NCBI GenBank assembly: GCA_020354025.1
Contig: CP070638.1
Location: forward strand, 1,625,243-1,689,242
Length of the DNA: 64,000 bases
Reading direction: 5' to 3'
Source of the DNA: Fidelibacterota bacterium
GTDB lineage: Bacteria > Fidelibacterota > Marinisomatia > SCGC-AAA003-L08 > TS1B11
A program made the translations under genes and the position numbers. The notes below the pieces were generated by a model. The model was not told the DNA's origin. It saw only the letters and a list, made by a program, of their open reading frames with translations, and searched no databases. Below, one piece after another: positions 16,642 to 24,936 of this stretch (position 1 is the stretch's first letter; every line of letters begins with the position of its first letter).

Positions 16642-17847
16642 GTGCATAAACCATACAACATTACCATGTTGGGAACAGGCTTTATCGGCATGTTCTATAC
16701 CATGACGCTTCATGGGCAGCGCCGCCGCGACCGTGTCGTCAATGTATACTCAAACGATGCCGAGGAAGCCAGGGCTTTCGCTAAAGATTGGAATATCCCG
16801 AGATCGACAACTGACATGGCTGAAGCCATTAACGATCCCGAGTCGGACGTGGTAGTGATCGGCCTGCCGAACTTCCTCCACGAGGAGGCCGCGTTACTGG
16901 CAGCAGAAGCGAAGAAACCCGTCCTTTGCACCAAGCCGCTAGGTCGGAATGCTGCCGAAGCAAAGCGCATGCTGGAAGCAGTCGAAAGCGCCGGTATCTT
17001 TAACGGCTACCTGGAAGACCTGGTCTACGACGCAAAAATGCTTAAATCCGTTGATTCTGTTAAAAGTGGTACACTCGGCGATATTCTCTGGGTGCGCGCC
17101 CGTGAAACTCATTCCGGACCACATGCAGCCTGGTTCTGGGACAATGAGAAGGCCGGCGGTGGTGCTATCATTGATCTCGGGTGCCATTGTATTGAGATCT
17201 GCAGGGCGTTCATAGGCAAAGATGTGAGGCCCGTGGAAGTGATGTGTTGGGCGGATACTCTGGTTCATCCCACAACCGCCGAGGACCACAGCATCGGGCT
17301 CGTACGCTTTGAGAACGGAGCAATTGGACAGTTTGAAGTCAGCTGGGGATTCCGGGGAGGCATGGACCTGAGGGATGAGGTATCCGGAACGGAAGGTACC
17401 ATCTGGTTGAACCACTTCCTGCGTACTGGCTTCGAGATGTATACTTCCGGTGAACGCGGTGCTTATGTTGCCGAGAAAGCTGAAAGTGAAAGCGGCTGGC
17501 TGTTCCCGGTTGGCGACGAACTAGAGGAACTGGGCTACCCCCCCATGTTTACTGACATGTTCGATGCTATGGATGAGGGTAGGAAGCCGACGGAAGATTT
17601 CTATGACGGATATGTGGTGAATGTCATTATTGATGCCTGCTACAAGTCAGCGAAGACGAAGCAGTGGGAACCGGTGGAACTGGAGATATGGCGCGGTGCC
17701 GAAACCACGCCGAAGATCAGCCCGCCGCCATCGGAATATGAAGGCAAGCTGCTCGTGAAGCGCGAACGACTTCCCAGTGGGAAGGTTCGCCTGATCCTCC
17801 AGGACAAGGAGACCGGTGAGGCAGAGCAGAAATTCATCGAGGGTTGA
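16642..17847 (+). CDS. Gfo/Idh/MocA-family NAD(P)-dependent oxidoreductase
   Basis: A 401-residue cytoplasmic protein. It has an N-terminal Rossmann fold ([20 protein letters not shown]), the family EKP-like motif as [14 protein letters not shown], and the substrate domain with [19 protein letters not shown], whose conserved Asp and His serve catalysis in the family. There is no Tat leader, unlike the first oxidoreductase of the cluster. The GTG start at 16642 has AAAGGAGG seven bases upstream, a very strong site. It probably oxidises the imported sugar or cyclitol, or a demethylated product. The exact substrate is unknown. Confidence 0.87.
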   Translation: MHKPYNITMLGTGFIGMFYTMTLHGQRRRDRVVNVYSNDAEEARAFAKDWNIPRSTTDMAEAINDPESDVVVIGLPNFLHEEAALLAAEAKKPVLCTKPLGRNAAEAKRMLEAVESAGIFNGYLEDLVYDAKMLKSVDSVKSGTLGDILWVRARETHSGPHAAWFWDNEKAGGGAIIDLGCHCIEICRAFIGKDVRPVEVMCWADTLVHPTTAEDHSIGLVRFENGAIGQFEVSWGFRGGMDLRDEVSGTEGTIWLNHFLRTGFEMYTSGERGAYVAEKAESESGWLFPVGDELEELGYPPMFTDMFDAMDEGRKPTEDFYDGYVVNVIIDACYKSAKTKQWEPVELEIWRGAETTPKISPPPSEYEGKLLVKRERLPSGKVRLILQDKETGEAEQKFIEG

Positions 17848-17994
17848 TAAAGAATTCCCGGAAAACTGGGGAGTACTGCACCGGTTGAACTGCACGAGGC
17901 CCGAACGGTTATTTCCAGACCACCTCGTTCGAGTGGGCTGAAATATAGTCGATCGCTCAATCATTTTCCGTGAACGAGGACTCATTAAATTAGC

Positions 17995-19140
17995 ATGACC
18001 CACAGAGAACGGGTTTTAGCAGCCTGTAGTCATCAGGAACCGGATCGGGTACCCGTGGACATTGGCGCAACCAAGGTCACAAGCATCCACCGGGTAGCCT
18101 ACCAGAATCTCCGCCAACACCTGGGTCTGGAACCGAGGGAGGAAACAGTGTGGGACCGGATGCAGCAGATCGTGCTCCCTGATGAAGACCTGCTGCAGTA
18201 CTTCGATGTAGATACCCGCCCCCTTTTCGCCGGACCGCCTGATCACTTCAAATCCGTTGAACTGGATGGAGATAGGTACCGTGATCAGTGGGACGTCGTA
18301 CGCAAGAGACCGGAAAACGGATTCTACTACGATATCGTGGAATCACCCCTGGCTGGTGAACCCACCCTAGATGACCTGGACAGGTTCAGCTGGCCTGATC
18401 CGGACGATCCCGGTATCGTACGAGGCCTGGACCAAAGGGCAGCTACCTTACATGAGGAAACCGATTACGCCGTTGTCTTAAATCTAAGCGCCACTATCCT
18501 GCATACAAGTCAGTATTTACGGGGCTTCGAGGGATGGTTTATAGACATCGCATTGAGGCCCGACTTCATGGCAGCCCTAATGGACCGGATTCTTGAGCTC
18601 CATCTTAGGACCATCAACAACCTGTTCAGGGAAGTGGACGGCGCCCATGTGGATGTCGTCTTTCTCTCCGACGATCTGGCAATCGACCAGGGCCCGATGA
18701 TTTCACCAGCTTCATACCGAGAACTCCTCAAGCCTCGCCATCGAAAGCTCATCGAGACCGTCAAAAACCATACGGATGCGAAAATCCTATACCATTCCTG
18801 TGGTGCTGTTCACCACTTTATCGATGATCTGATTGAAATCGGCGTCGATGCCATCAACCCGGTACAAGTGACCTCCCAGGGAATGGAAACCAGCTACCTG
18901 AAGGAATCCTTCGGGGATCGGATTGCTTTCTGGGGAGGTATTGACACCCGCTACATCCTGCCGCAGGGAAGCGTCGATGAGGTAAAGATAGAGGTGAAAC
19001 GGGTAATTGGTGACCTGGCTCCTGATGGCGGATATGTGCTGAATTTCGTACATAATGCCCAACCCGACGTTAAGCCGGAAAATATCTGTGCCATGATCGA
19101 AACTGCCCGCGAAGTCGGCACTTATCCCCTATGCGTATAG
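17995..19140 (+). CDS. UroD-family methyltransferase-like protein (corrinoid demethylation type)
   Basis: A 381-residue TIM-barrel protein of the uroporphyrinogen-decarboxylase superfamily. The start MTHRERVLAACSHQEPDRVP is typical of the MtaA/CmuA-like branch rather than HemE. Putative zinc ligands are H267 and C269 (HSC of YHSCGAV) with H353 (FVHNAQPDVKPEN) in place of the third Cys of MtaA. The cognate corrinoid-protein gene follows 34 bases later, and the two together resemble a split version of CmuA, which fuses these domains. In such systems UroD-type enzymes move methyl groups between a substrate and the corrinoid or from the corrinoid to a pterin. Which half-reaction this one does cannot be told. 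Confidence 0.85.
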   Translation: MTHRERVLAACSHQEPDRVPVDIGATKVTSIHRVAYQNLRQHLGLEPREETVWDRMQQIVLPDEDLLQYFDVDTRPLFAGPPDHFKSVELDGDRYRDQWDVVRKRPENGFYYDIVESPLAGEPTLDDLDRFSWPDPDDPGIVRGLDQRAATLHEETDYAVVLNLSATILHTSQYLRGFEGWFIDIALRPDFMAALMDRILELHLRTINNLFREVDGAHVDVVFLSDDLAIDQGPMISPASYRELLKPRHRKLIETVKNHTDAKILYHSCGAVHHFIDDLIEIGVDAINPVQVTSQGMETSYLKESFGDRIAFWGGIDTRYILPQGSVDEVKIEVKRVIGDLAPDGGYVLNFVHNAQPDVKPENICAMIETAREVGTYPLCV

Positions 19141-19174
19141 GGCGACGTCGTATTTTAAAAGGAGTAGCAGATAA

Positions 19175-19816
19175 GTGGTTGATCTCAAAGAACTATATGA
19201 CGCAATTCTAGAAGGCAACTCAGCAGATGCTGTGACCATCACCCGGCGAGCCCTTGGGGAAAGTCTTGATCCCATGCATATCGTCCACGAGGGCATGATC
19301 CCAGCCATGGAAGAGGCCGGCCGCCGGTTTGAAGCCTTTGAGTTTTTTATTCCCGAAATTCTCGTCGTCGCCAGCGCCATGAAGAAGGCCATGGCCCTCA
19401 TCCGTCCCCTGCTGGCGGACCGGGGGGGAGACTACACCGGAAAGGTAGTCATCGGAACCGTTAAAGGTGATCTCCACGATATCGGCAAGAACCTTGTTGC
19501 TTCCATGCTGGAGGGAGGCGGCTTTGAGGTACTTGATCTGGGTGTTGACGTACCGCCAGCCCAATTTGTAGAGCAGATCAACACTGGCGGTGTGGACATC
19601 ATCGCTATGTCTGCCCTGCTTACAACTACCGTTGGGGCTATGAGCGAGACTATTGCTGCCATTGAAGAGGCCAGCCTCAGGGACCGAGTAAAGATAATGG
19701 TTGGAGGCCCCCCGGTGAACCAGGCGTTCGCGGACGAGATTGGAGCAGACGGCTACAGGGACAATGCCAATGCTGCGGTCTCCCTGGCTCGTGAGTTGGT
19801 CCAGCCTGGCAGGTAA
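19175..19816 (+). CDS. Methyltransferase corrinoid protein (B12-binding)
   Basis: A 213-residue cobalamin carrier of the MtaC/MtbC/MetH-fragment type. Residues 1-90 form the helical cap domain, and the Rossmann-like B12 domain carries the base-off ligand motif D99-L-H101-D-I-G, followed by the nucleotide-tail loops (SALLTTTV and GGPPVNQAFADEIGADGY). The methyl group would ride on the cobalt bound through H101. It starts with GTG at 19175 after an AAAAGGAG site rather far upstream (about 10 bases). It ends the cluster; no corrinoid-reactivating ferredoxin (RamA/RACo) is present in the window, so that function must be elsewhere. Confidence 0.93.
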   Translation: MVDLKELYDAILEGNSADAVTITRRALGESLDPMHIVHEGMIPAMEEAGRRFEAFEFFIPEILVVASAMKKAMALIRPLLADRGGDYTGKVVIGTVKGDLHDIGKNLVASMLEGGGFEVLDLGVDVPPAQFVEQINTGGVDIIAMSALLTTTVGAMSETIAAIEEASLRDRVKIMVGGPPVNQAFADEIGADGYRDNANAAVSLARELVQPGR

Positions 19817-19900
19817 GTAAGACGCGCCTTGGCGACAAGATAAGGCTAGCCTTTAGTCCCCAGATAACCGCATATCGCCCGGGAGGGCATAGCCAGCATG

Positions 19901-20344
19901 CTAATGTCCGGATAGGATCCCGGTGATATAATGCTCTAGCTGTTGAATGGCAAATTCCTGGCCGGAGATTATCGCTTTGACCACATCACCGATCGAGATC
20001 AATCCTATAAGATTCTTGCCTTCATAAACGGGCAGGTGGCGTAAGTGCTTATCCGTCATCAGTGCCATGCACTCTTCGATCGTCTGGTCGGGACGAACGA
20101 AAAGAATATTTGAGCTCATGATTTCCTTAACGGGAGTATCCTTGGAGAATTTTCCTCGTAGTACAACCTTTCTGGCGTAATCTCGCTCAGAAAAGATACC
20201 CACCAACTCCTCCTTTTGAAGCACCAGTAAAGCCCCCACGTTCTTCTCAGACATAAGTTGGAGGGCTTCATACACCGAACTGTCCGGAGAGACCGACCAT
20301 ACCTCCGAGCCCTTTAACTTCAGGAGATCCCTGACGTATCTCAT
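19901..20344 (-). CDS. Tandem CBS-domain protein
   Basis: A 147-residue protein made of two CBS domains and little else: residues about 8-65 (VYEALQLMSEKNVGALLVLQ) and 75-135 (LFVRPDQTIEECMALMTDKHLRHLPVY). Such stand-alone pairs bind adenosyl ligands and act as regulators or sensors; the ligand is unknown. It converges on the corrinoid gene and diverges from the cysK leader, so it is a single-gene unit. An AGGAG site lies eight bases before the ATG. Confidence 0.9.
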   Translation of the reverse strand: MRYVRDLLKLKGSEVWSVSPDSSVYEALQLMSEKNVGALLVLQKEELVGIFSERDYARKVVLRGKFSKDTPVKEIMSSNILFVRPDQTIEECMALMTDKHLRHLPVYEGKNLIGLISIGDVVKAIISGQEFAIQQLEHYITGILSGH

Positions 20345-20540
20345 AGCATAACTCCTCTGCTAAAATAATTTGGTGATGAAAATCAAAAGTGATTCGTCGG
20401 AATTTGGTTTTATGTTAAAAGCACGGTAATGCTGAAGTCAAGGATGGCAATCTACCAGGACTCCGCCCGAAATAATCAAACAGGAATCACTGGCATTTGC
20501 CCCGACCGCTTTTCTGAAATCCCGCTGGCAATAATTATCC

Positions 20541-20570
20541 TTGCATGATAACTTTGACAAAGGATAAAAT
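20541..20570 (+). promoter_or_regulatory. Candidate sigma-70-type promoter for the cysK leader
   Basis: TTGCAT at 20541-20546 and TAAAAT at 20565-20570 are 18 bases apart. Transcription would begin near 20577, about 28 bases before the leader ORF. A second -35-like TTGACA lies at 20554. This is a match to consensus only. Confidence 0.4.
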
Positions 20571-20604
20571 CCACTTCGTAAAAAAGTCACTTTAGACCGG
20601 ATTA

Positions 20605-20703
20605 ATGCGCGCGACAGCCCACACCAGCCCTGATAAGTACATCGAGATGATGTGCATGATGATGCTTTGCCCAGGTTCAGCGGGCGTGGAGTGGGAGTTG
20701 TAG
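20605..20703 (+). CDS. Met/Cys-rich leader peptide upstream of the cysteine operon
   Basis: A 32-codon ORF, or 18 codons if the internal ATG at 20647 is used. Its centre reads MMCMMMLC, with both Cys codons and most Met codons packed into 24 bases, and it ends GVEWEL. The stop is 22 bases ahead of an intrinsic terminator, and cysK starts 46 bases after that. This is the layout of a ribosome-mediated attenuator in which scarce charged Cys-tRNA (or Met-tRNA) stalls the ribosome and prevents termination. Neither start has a strong ribosome site (GAG directly before 20647). No homologue is known to me. Confidence 0.55.
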   Translation: MRATAHTSPDKYIEMMCMMMLCPGSAGVEWEL

Positions 20704-20725
20704 CTCGAGCGAGAAGACAGATTAT

Positions 20726-20762
20726 AACCCCCTCTACCCCGCCGGTAGAGGGGGTTTTTTAT
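20726..20762 (+). terminator. Intrinsic terminator/attenuator before cysK
   Basis: A perfect 13-base-pair stem (20726-20738 with 20744-20756, loop CCGCC) is followed by a T-run through 20760. The T-run exists only for plus-strand transcription, and the sole plus-strand unit that could be ended here is the leader of cysK itself, because the gene to the left reads away. Bases 20688-20700 (GGAGTGGGAGTT) can pair imperfectly with the 5' arm and could act as antiterminator. Confidence 0.85.
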
Positions 20763-20807
20763 TTGGATATAGTAGAGAGAAATGATCAATCAAAGGATAG
20801 GATAGTA

Positions 20808-21740
20808 ATGACCAGAATAGCCAATGATATTACCGAGCTTATCGGAGGAACTCCACTTGTCAAGCTCGGCCGGATCGGCCGCGGCCTGCCCGGTATCCTC
20901 GTGGCCAAGCTGGAATCTTTCAATCCGTGCTCCAGCATTAAGGACCGTATCGGCCTGAGTATGATCGAGGCGGCCGAGCAGGAGGGCCGGATAGGCAAGC
21001 AGACCGTCATTCTTGAACCTACCAGCGGTAATACAGGGATCGCGCTGGCCTCTGTCTGCGCGGCCAAGGGCTACAAACTTACGCTGACCATGCCCGATAC
21101 CATGAGTGTTGAGCGGCGCCAGCTGCTGAAGATCTTTGGTGCGGAGCTGATCCTGACACCGGGCTCCGAGGGGATGCCGGGTGCGGTACGCAAAGCTGAG
21201 GAACTTGCCGGTTCCGATCCCAAGTACTTCATCCCACAGCAGTTTAAAAACCCTGCCAACCCGGCGGCTCATCGGGATACGACTGCTCTGGAAATCTGGG
21301 ATGATACCGGTGGTGAGATTGATATCCTCATCACCGGCGTGGGTACAGGCGGCACGGTAACCGGTGTAGCCGATGTAATCAAGCAGCGCAAACCAAGCTT
21401 GAAAGCAATAGCGGTCGAGCCTATGGACTCACCGGTACTCTCAGGAGGCGCGCCCGGATCACATAAGATCCAGGGCATTGGAGCAGGATTTATTCCGGAA
21501 GTACTCCGTCAGGAACTGCTGGACGAGATCATCCAAGTGGAGCACGACGATGCCGGTACAGCAGTCCATAGACTCGCCCGAGAAGAGGGTATCCTGGCTG
21601 GTATTTCCTCAGGAGCTGCCCTGTGGGCCGCGATCGAGGTGGCCAGGAGACCGGAAAGCCGGGACAAGCTGATCGTGGTCGTGCTCCCTGATACCGGTGA
21701 GCGCTATCTGAGCACCTGGCTGTTCGAAGAGGAGGTTTGA
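20808..21740 (+). CDS. cysK: Cysteine synthase (O-acetylserine sulfhydrylase)
   Basis: CysK makes L-cysteine from O-acetylserine and sulfide with PLP. Seen: the start [13 protein letters not shown], the PLP lysine K45 in SSIKDRIG, the TSGNTG substrate loop, and the GTGGT phosphate-binding loop. Length 310 is standard. I start at the ATG at 20808 (AGGATAGG just upstream) because the family N-terminus begins there; reading farther upstream would pass through the terminator hairpin. It heads an operon whose next gene, cysE, supplies its substrate. Expression is probably controlled by the attenuator in front of it. Confidence 0.95.
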   Translation: MTRIANDITELIGGTPLVKLGRIGRGLPGILVAKLESFNPCSSIKDRIGLSMIEAAEQEGRIGKQTVILEPTSGNTGIALASVCAAKGYKLTLTMPDTMSVERRQLLKIFGAELILTPGSEGMPGAVRKAEELAGSDPKYFIPQQFKNPANPAAHRDTTALEIWDDTGGEIDILITGVGTGGTVTGVADVIKQRKPSLKAIAVEPMDSPVLSGGAPGSHKIQGIGAGFIPEVLRQELLDEIIQVEHDDAGTAVHRLAREEGILAGISSGAALWAAIEVARRPESRDKLIVVVLPDTGERYLSTWLFEEEV

Positions 21741-21747
21741 CAACATC

Positions 21748-22710
21748 ATGAGACCTGGCTATCACCAGTCCGAAAGCTGTAGCTTTCCCGACGAAGTGGA
21801 AGAGAAAACACTGACAGAGGTAGTGGAGGAATTGTGCATGGTCAGCGATGAACCGACCGGATCAGGGGAGAGGAGATTTCATATCCAATCCCACCCTTCG
21901 CGTAAGGTTGTTATCGAGGCAGTCGAAGCGCTCAGATCGGTGCTTTTCCCGGGCTACTTCGGCCGCTCTGAGCTGAACAGCGAGGGCATCCGCTATCACA
22001 TCGGCTCCACGCTGGACCAAGTTCTGCATACCCTGCGGGAGCAGGTGCAGCGCGGTCTGTGTTTCGTATGCGAAGAGGATCCGGACCAATGCCCCACGTG
22101 TGATAGTCGCGCCCTGGAGATAACCAGGGAATTCCTGGTCCGGCTTCCTGCTGTCCGGCGGCTGCTGGCCACCGATGTGCAGGCGGCCTACGAGGGCGAT
22201 CCAGCTGCTACCAGCCCGGATGAAACCATTTTTTGCTATCCGGGTGTGCGGGCGATCACAGACTATCGGCTGGCTCATGAGCTCTACAGGCTCGATGTAC
22301 CCCTCCTGCCAAGAATAATTACCGAACATGCCCATAGCATCACCGGTATCGATATCCATCCCGGAGCTACCATCGGCGAGAGCTTTTTCATCGATCACGG
22401 CACCGGTGTGGTAATCGGCGAGACCTGCATTATCGGTAAAGGGGTACGGATTTACCAGGGGGTAACCCTTGGGGCCAGAAGCTTCCCACTTGACGAGCAG
22501 GGAAAGCCAATCAAGGGCATCGAGCGACATCCGATCGTTGAGGATGATGTTATTATCTATTCCGGAGCAACGATACTAGGCCGGGCGGTGATCGGACGGG
22601 AATCGGTTATCGGCGGTAACGTGTGGCTCACCCGCAGCGTGCCGCCTTTCAGCCACATTACCCAGGCGGCGACTCGTCAGGAGGGCTTTGAGAATGGAGC
22701 AGGAATATGA
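21748..22710 (+). CDS. cysE: Serine O-acetyltransferase (SatA/EpsC type) with a four-cysteine insertion
   Basis: A 320-residue serine acetyltransferase that makes O-acetylserine for the adjacent cysK. The C-terminal half is a left-handed beta-helix with the catalytic region DIHPGATIGESFFIDHGTGVVIGET and IYQGVTLGARSF. The N-terminal helical domain is long, like SatA/EpsC. It contains C105-x2-C108-x6-C115-x2-C118 (CFVC ... CPTC), a possible metal site that E. coli CysE lacks. The C-terminus (GFENGAGI) does not end in the usual Ile-containing tail of E. coli but still ends in Ile, as needed to dock on CysK. Its stop overlaps the next start by four bases. Confidence 0.92.
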   Translation: MRPGYHQSESCSFPDEVEEKTLTEVVEELCMVSDEPTGSGERRFHIQSHPSRKVVIEAVEALRSVLFPGYFGRSELNSEGIRYHIGSTLDQVLHTLREQVQRGLCFVCEEDPDQCPTCDSRALEITREFLVRLPAVRRLLATDVQAAYEGDPAATSPDETIFCYPGVRAITDYRLAHELYRLDVPLLPRIITEHAHSITGIDIHPGATIGESFFIDHGTGVVIGETCIIGKGVRIYQGVTLGARSFPLDEQGKPIKGIERHPIVEDDVIIYSGATILGRAVIGRESVIGGNVWLTRSVPPFSHITQAATRQEGFENGAGI

Positions 22711-23897
22711 GCAGAATCTTTCTGGACTATAATGCTACCACCCCGGTTCATCCGGCCGTGCTGGAGGAAATGCTTCCCTATCTCCACGATATATTCGGCA
22801 ATCCTTCGAGCATTCACTGGTTTGGCCAGGAGGCGCGCCAGGCAGTAGATCGTGCCCGGCAGCAGGTTGCAGACTTGATCGGAGCCGAGCCACCTGAGAT
22901 CGTATTTACCAGTGGTGGTACCGAATCGATCAATCATGCGATACGCGGTACCGCTGAGATGAATTCGGGAAATTCGAGGCGGATAGTAACTTCTCTCATC
23001 GAACACCGGGCTGTTCTCAGCACTTGCGAGTTTCTCAAGAGTAAGGATTTCCAGGTTATTCACCTACCGGTCGATGAATATGGTGCCGTCAGCCCGGAAT
23101 CGGCAGCTGACGTCATCACCGATGACACTGCACTTACCACAATAATGCTCGCTAATAACGAGGTGGGTACGATTCAGCCCGTCCAGGAGATAGCCGGAAT
23201 TGCCCGGGAACGGGGCATCGTGATGCACACCGACGCGGTTCAGGCTATGGGGAAGATACCAGTGGATGTGCAGCAGCTCGGCGTGGATTTGCTTTCCCTT
23301 TCAGGACACAAGGTTTACGCCCCGAAGGGAATCGGTGCTCTTTACATCAGACGCGGGGTAAAGGTGGCCCCACTGATCTACGGCGGGCACCACGAGAGGA
23401 CCCGGCGCGCCGGGACAGAGAACGTTCCAGCGATTGTGGGATTGGGCAAGGCCTGCGAGCTCGCCCGTAAGGAACTCGATAACGGCATTACCCGACTGGC
23501 TGCGCTCCGCGATCGGCTGGAGGAGGGAATCCTTTCGCACATACCTGACGTACAGCTCAACGGGCACCCTGAGAATCGCCTGCCCAACACGCTGAACGTG
23601 AATTTTTCCTCAATCGAGGGTGAGTCGCTGCTGATGAACCTGGACCTGCTGGGCATCGCCGTTTCCGCCGGATCGGCCTGCACCTCCGGTGCCTCTGAGC
23701 CTTCACACGTGCTGACCGCCATGGGTATCAGCCCCGAGCAGTCCCAGGGTTCGATCCGATTCTCGCTGGGTCTGGGGACCACCGAAGCCGACGTGGACGC
23801 AACAGTGAAGGCTCTCATTGAAATAGTTGGCCGACTGCGAGAGCTGTCGCCATTATCCACGAACCCCAAATCCGGGAATCAACCATCGGAGGAGTAG
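22707..23897 (+). CDS. Cysteine desulfurase (NifS/IscS family)
   Basis: A 396-residue PLP enzyme that takes sulfur from cysteine for Fe-S clusters, thiolated tRNA or cofactors. The PLP lysine is K202 in LSGHKVYAPKG and the catalytic cysteine is C325 in SAGSACTSGASEPSHVL, in the short loop seen in NifS/IscS enzymes. The start ATG overlaps cysE (ATGA). Next come nadA, which needs a 4Fe-4S cluster, and a ThiF/MoeB-like protein that could pass on the sulfur. No iscU or iscR adjoins it, so I leave the symbol open between nifS and iscS. Confidence 0.93.
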   Translation: MSRIFLDYNATTPVHPAVLEEMLPYLHDIFGNPSSIHWFGQEARQAVDRARQQVADLIGAEPPEIVFTSGGTESINHAIRGTAEMNSGNSRRIVTSLIEHRAVLSTCEFLKSKDFQVIHLPVDEYGAVSPESAADVITDDTALTTIMLANNEVGTIQPVQEIAGIARERGIVMHTDAVQAMGKIPVDVQQLGVDLLSLSGHKVYAPKGIGALYIRRGVKVAPLIYGGHHERTRRAGTENVPAIVGLGKACELARKELDNGITRLAALRDRLEEGILSHIPDVQLNGHPENRLPNTLNVNFSSIEGESLLMNLDLLGIAVSAGSACTSGASEPSHVLTAMGISPEQSQGSIRFSLGLGTTEADVDATVKALIEIVGRLRELSPLSTNPKSGNQPSEE

Positions 23898-23988
23898 TAC
23901 TGTCTGGTGAGTCTTACAAGCGTCTTAATAGGATTATGACCTGGACCTCCAGCGGACTTGTACCACTCTGTAATGATCGGGAAGAACA

Positions 23989-24909
23989 ATGCGAGTAGAT
24001 GATCGGTTAGATTTACACGAGAGAATCAACGAACTGCGTGCCCGGCGGGGTGCCGTGATTCTCGCGCACAACTATCAACTCGGTGAGGTGCAGGATATCG
24101 CCGATTTCGTTGGCGACTCGCTGGACCTGAGTAGGAAGGCGGCGTCTACCTCAGCCGAGGTGGTTGTTTTCTGCGGTGTGCGCTTCATGGCAGAGACCGC
24201 CGCTATTCTTTCGCCGGATAAAATCGTACTGCTTCCGGCGCTGGAAGCCAATTGCCCCCTGGCCGATATGGCGGATGCCGAAAGGTTGGGCCGAATGAAA
24301 GCGGAGCATCCCGGAGCGAAGGTGGTATGCTACGTGAACAGCTCAGCTGAAGTGAAAGCGGAGAGTGACATCTGCTGCACCTCGGCCAATGCCACTGATG
24401 TTATCGCGCAGATAGAGCCGGATCGAGAGATCATCTTTCTGCCGGATCAGTATTTGGGGGACTACGTGCGGAGGGTGACGGGCAGACCTATGATCCTGTG
24501 GCCGGGATTCTGCCCTACGCACATGCGGATACTTCCCGAACATATCGCCCTTAAGAGAAAGCAATACCCGGATGCCAGGGTGATAGTACATCCTGAGTGC
24601 CGGAGCGAGGTCGCGCTTGAGGCCGATGAGGTACTGAGTACCGGCGGGATGTGTCGCTATGCCCGTGAGACCGACGCTTCGACGATCATTGTGGGAACTG
24701 AAGTAGGTATGATCCATCGCCTTCAAAAAGGGAATCCGGACAAACACTTCGTGCCGGTGACCGAACAGGCCATCTGCCCCAATATGAAGATGATCACCTT
24801 GGAACACGTCCTGTGGGCTTTGGAGGAGCTTGAGCATCGAATCGAGATTCCCAATGAGATAAGCTCCAGAGCCGAAGCGGCTGTGCAACGTATGATCGCT
24901 ACCGGTTGA
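23989..24909 (+). CDS. nadA: Quinolinate synthase
   Basis: NadA condenses iminoaspartate and dihydroxyacetone phosphate to quinolinate for NAD synthesis, using a [4Fe-4S] cluster. Seen: the family start (GAVILAHNYQLGEVQDIADFVGDSL), CGVRFMAETAAILSP, EANCPLADM, VHPECRSEV and the late Cys in QAICPNMKMITLE; three cysteines of this kind hold the cluster. At 306 residues it is the compact form. It lies 91 bases after the desulfurase, a sensible neighbour for building its cluster. NadB and nadC are not in the window. Confidence 0.95.
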   Translation: MRVDDRLDLHERINELRARRGAVILAHNYQLGEVQDIADFVGDSLDLSRKAASTSAEVVVFCGVRFMAETAAILSPDKIVLLPALEANCPLADMADAERLGRMKAEHPGAKVVCYVNSSAEVKAESDICCTSANATDVIAQIEPDREIIFLPDQYLGDYVRRVTGRPMILWPGFCPTHMRILPEHIALKRKQYPDARVIVHPECRSEVALEADEVLSTGGMCRYARETDASTIIVGTEVGMIHRLQKGNPDKHFVPVTEQAICPNMKMITLEHVLWALEELEHRIEIPNEISSRAEAAVQRMIATG

Positions 24910-24936
24910 CAAGGAAAGGACGGGTGAAAGACCATT

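Noticed and set aside
17995-19140. Heme biosynthetic uroporphyrinogen decarboxylase (hemE)
   Set aside because: The N-terminus, the HSC motif and the adjacent corrinoid gene fit the methyltransferase branch, and no other heme genes adjoin it.
20592-20789. Minus-strand frame across the cysK leader
   Set aside because: It reads through the terminator hairpin and has no ribosome site. The plus-strand leader explains the sequence better.
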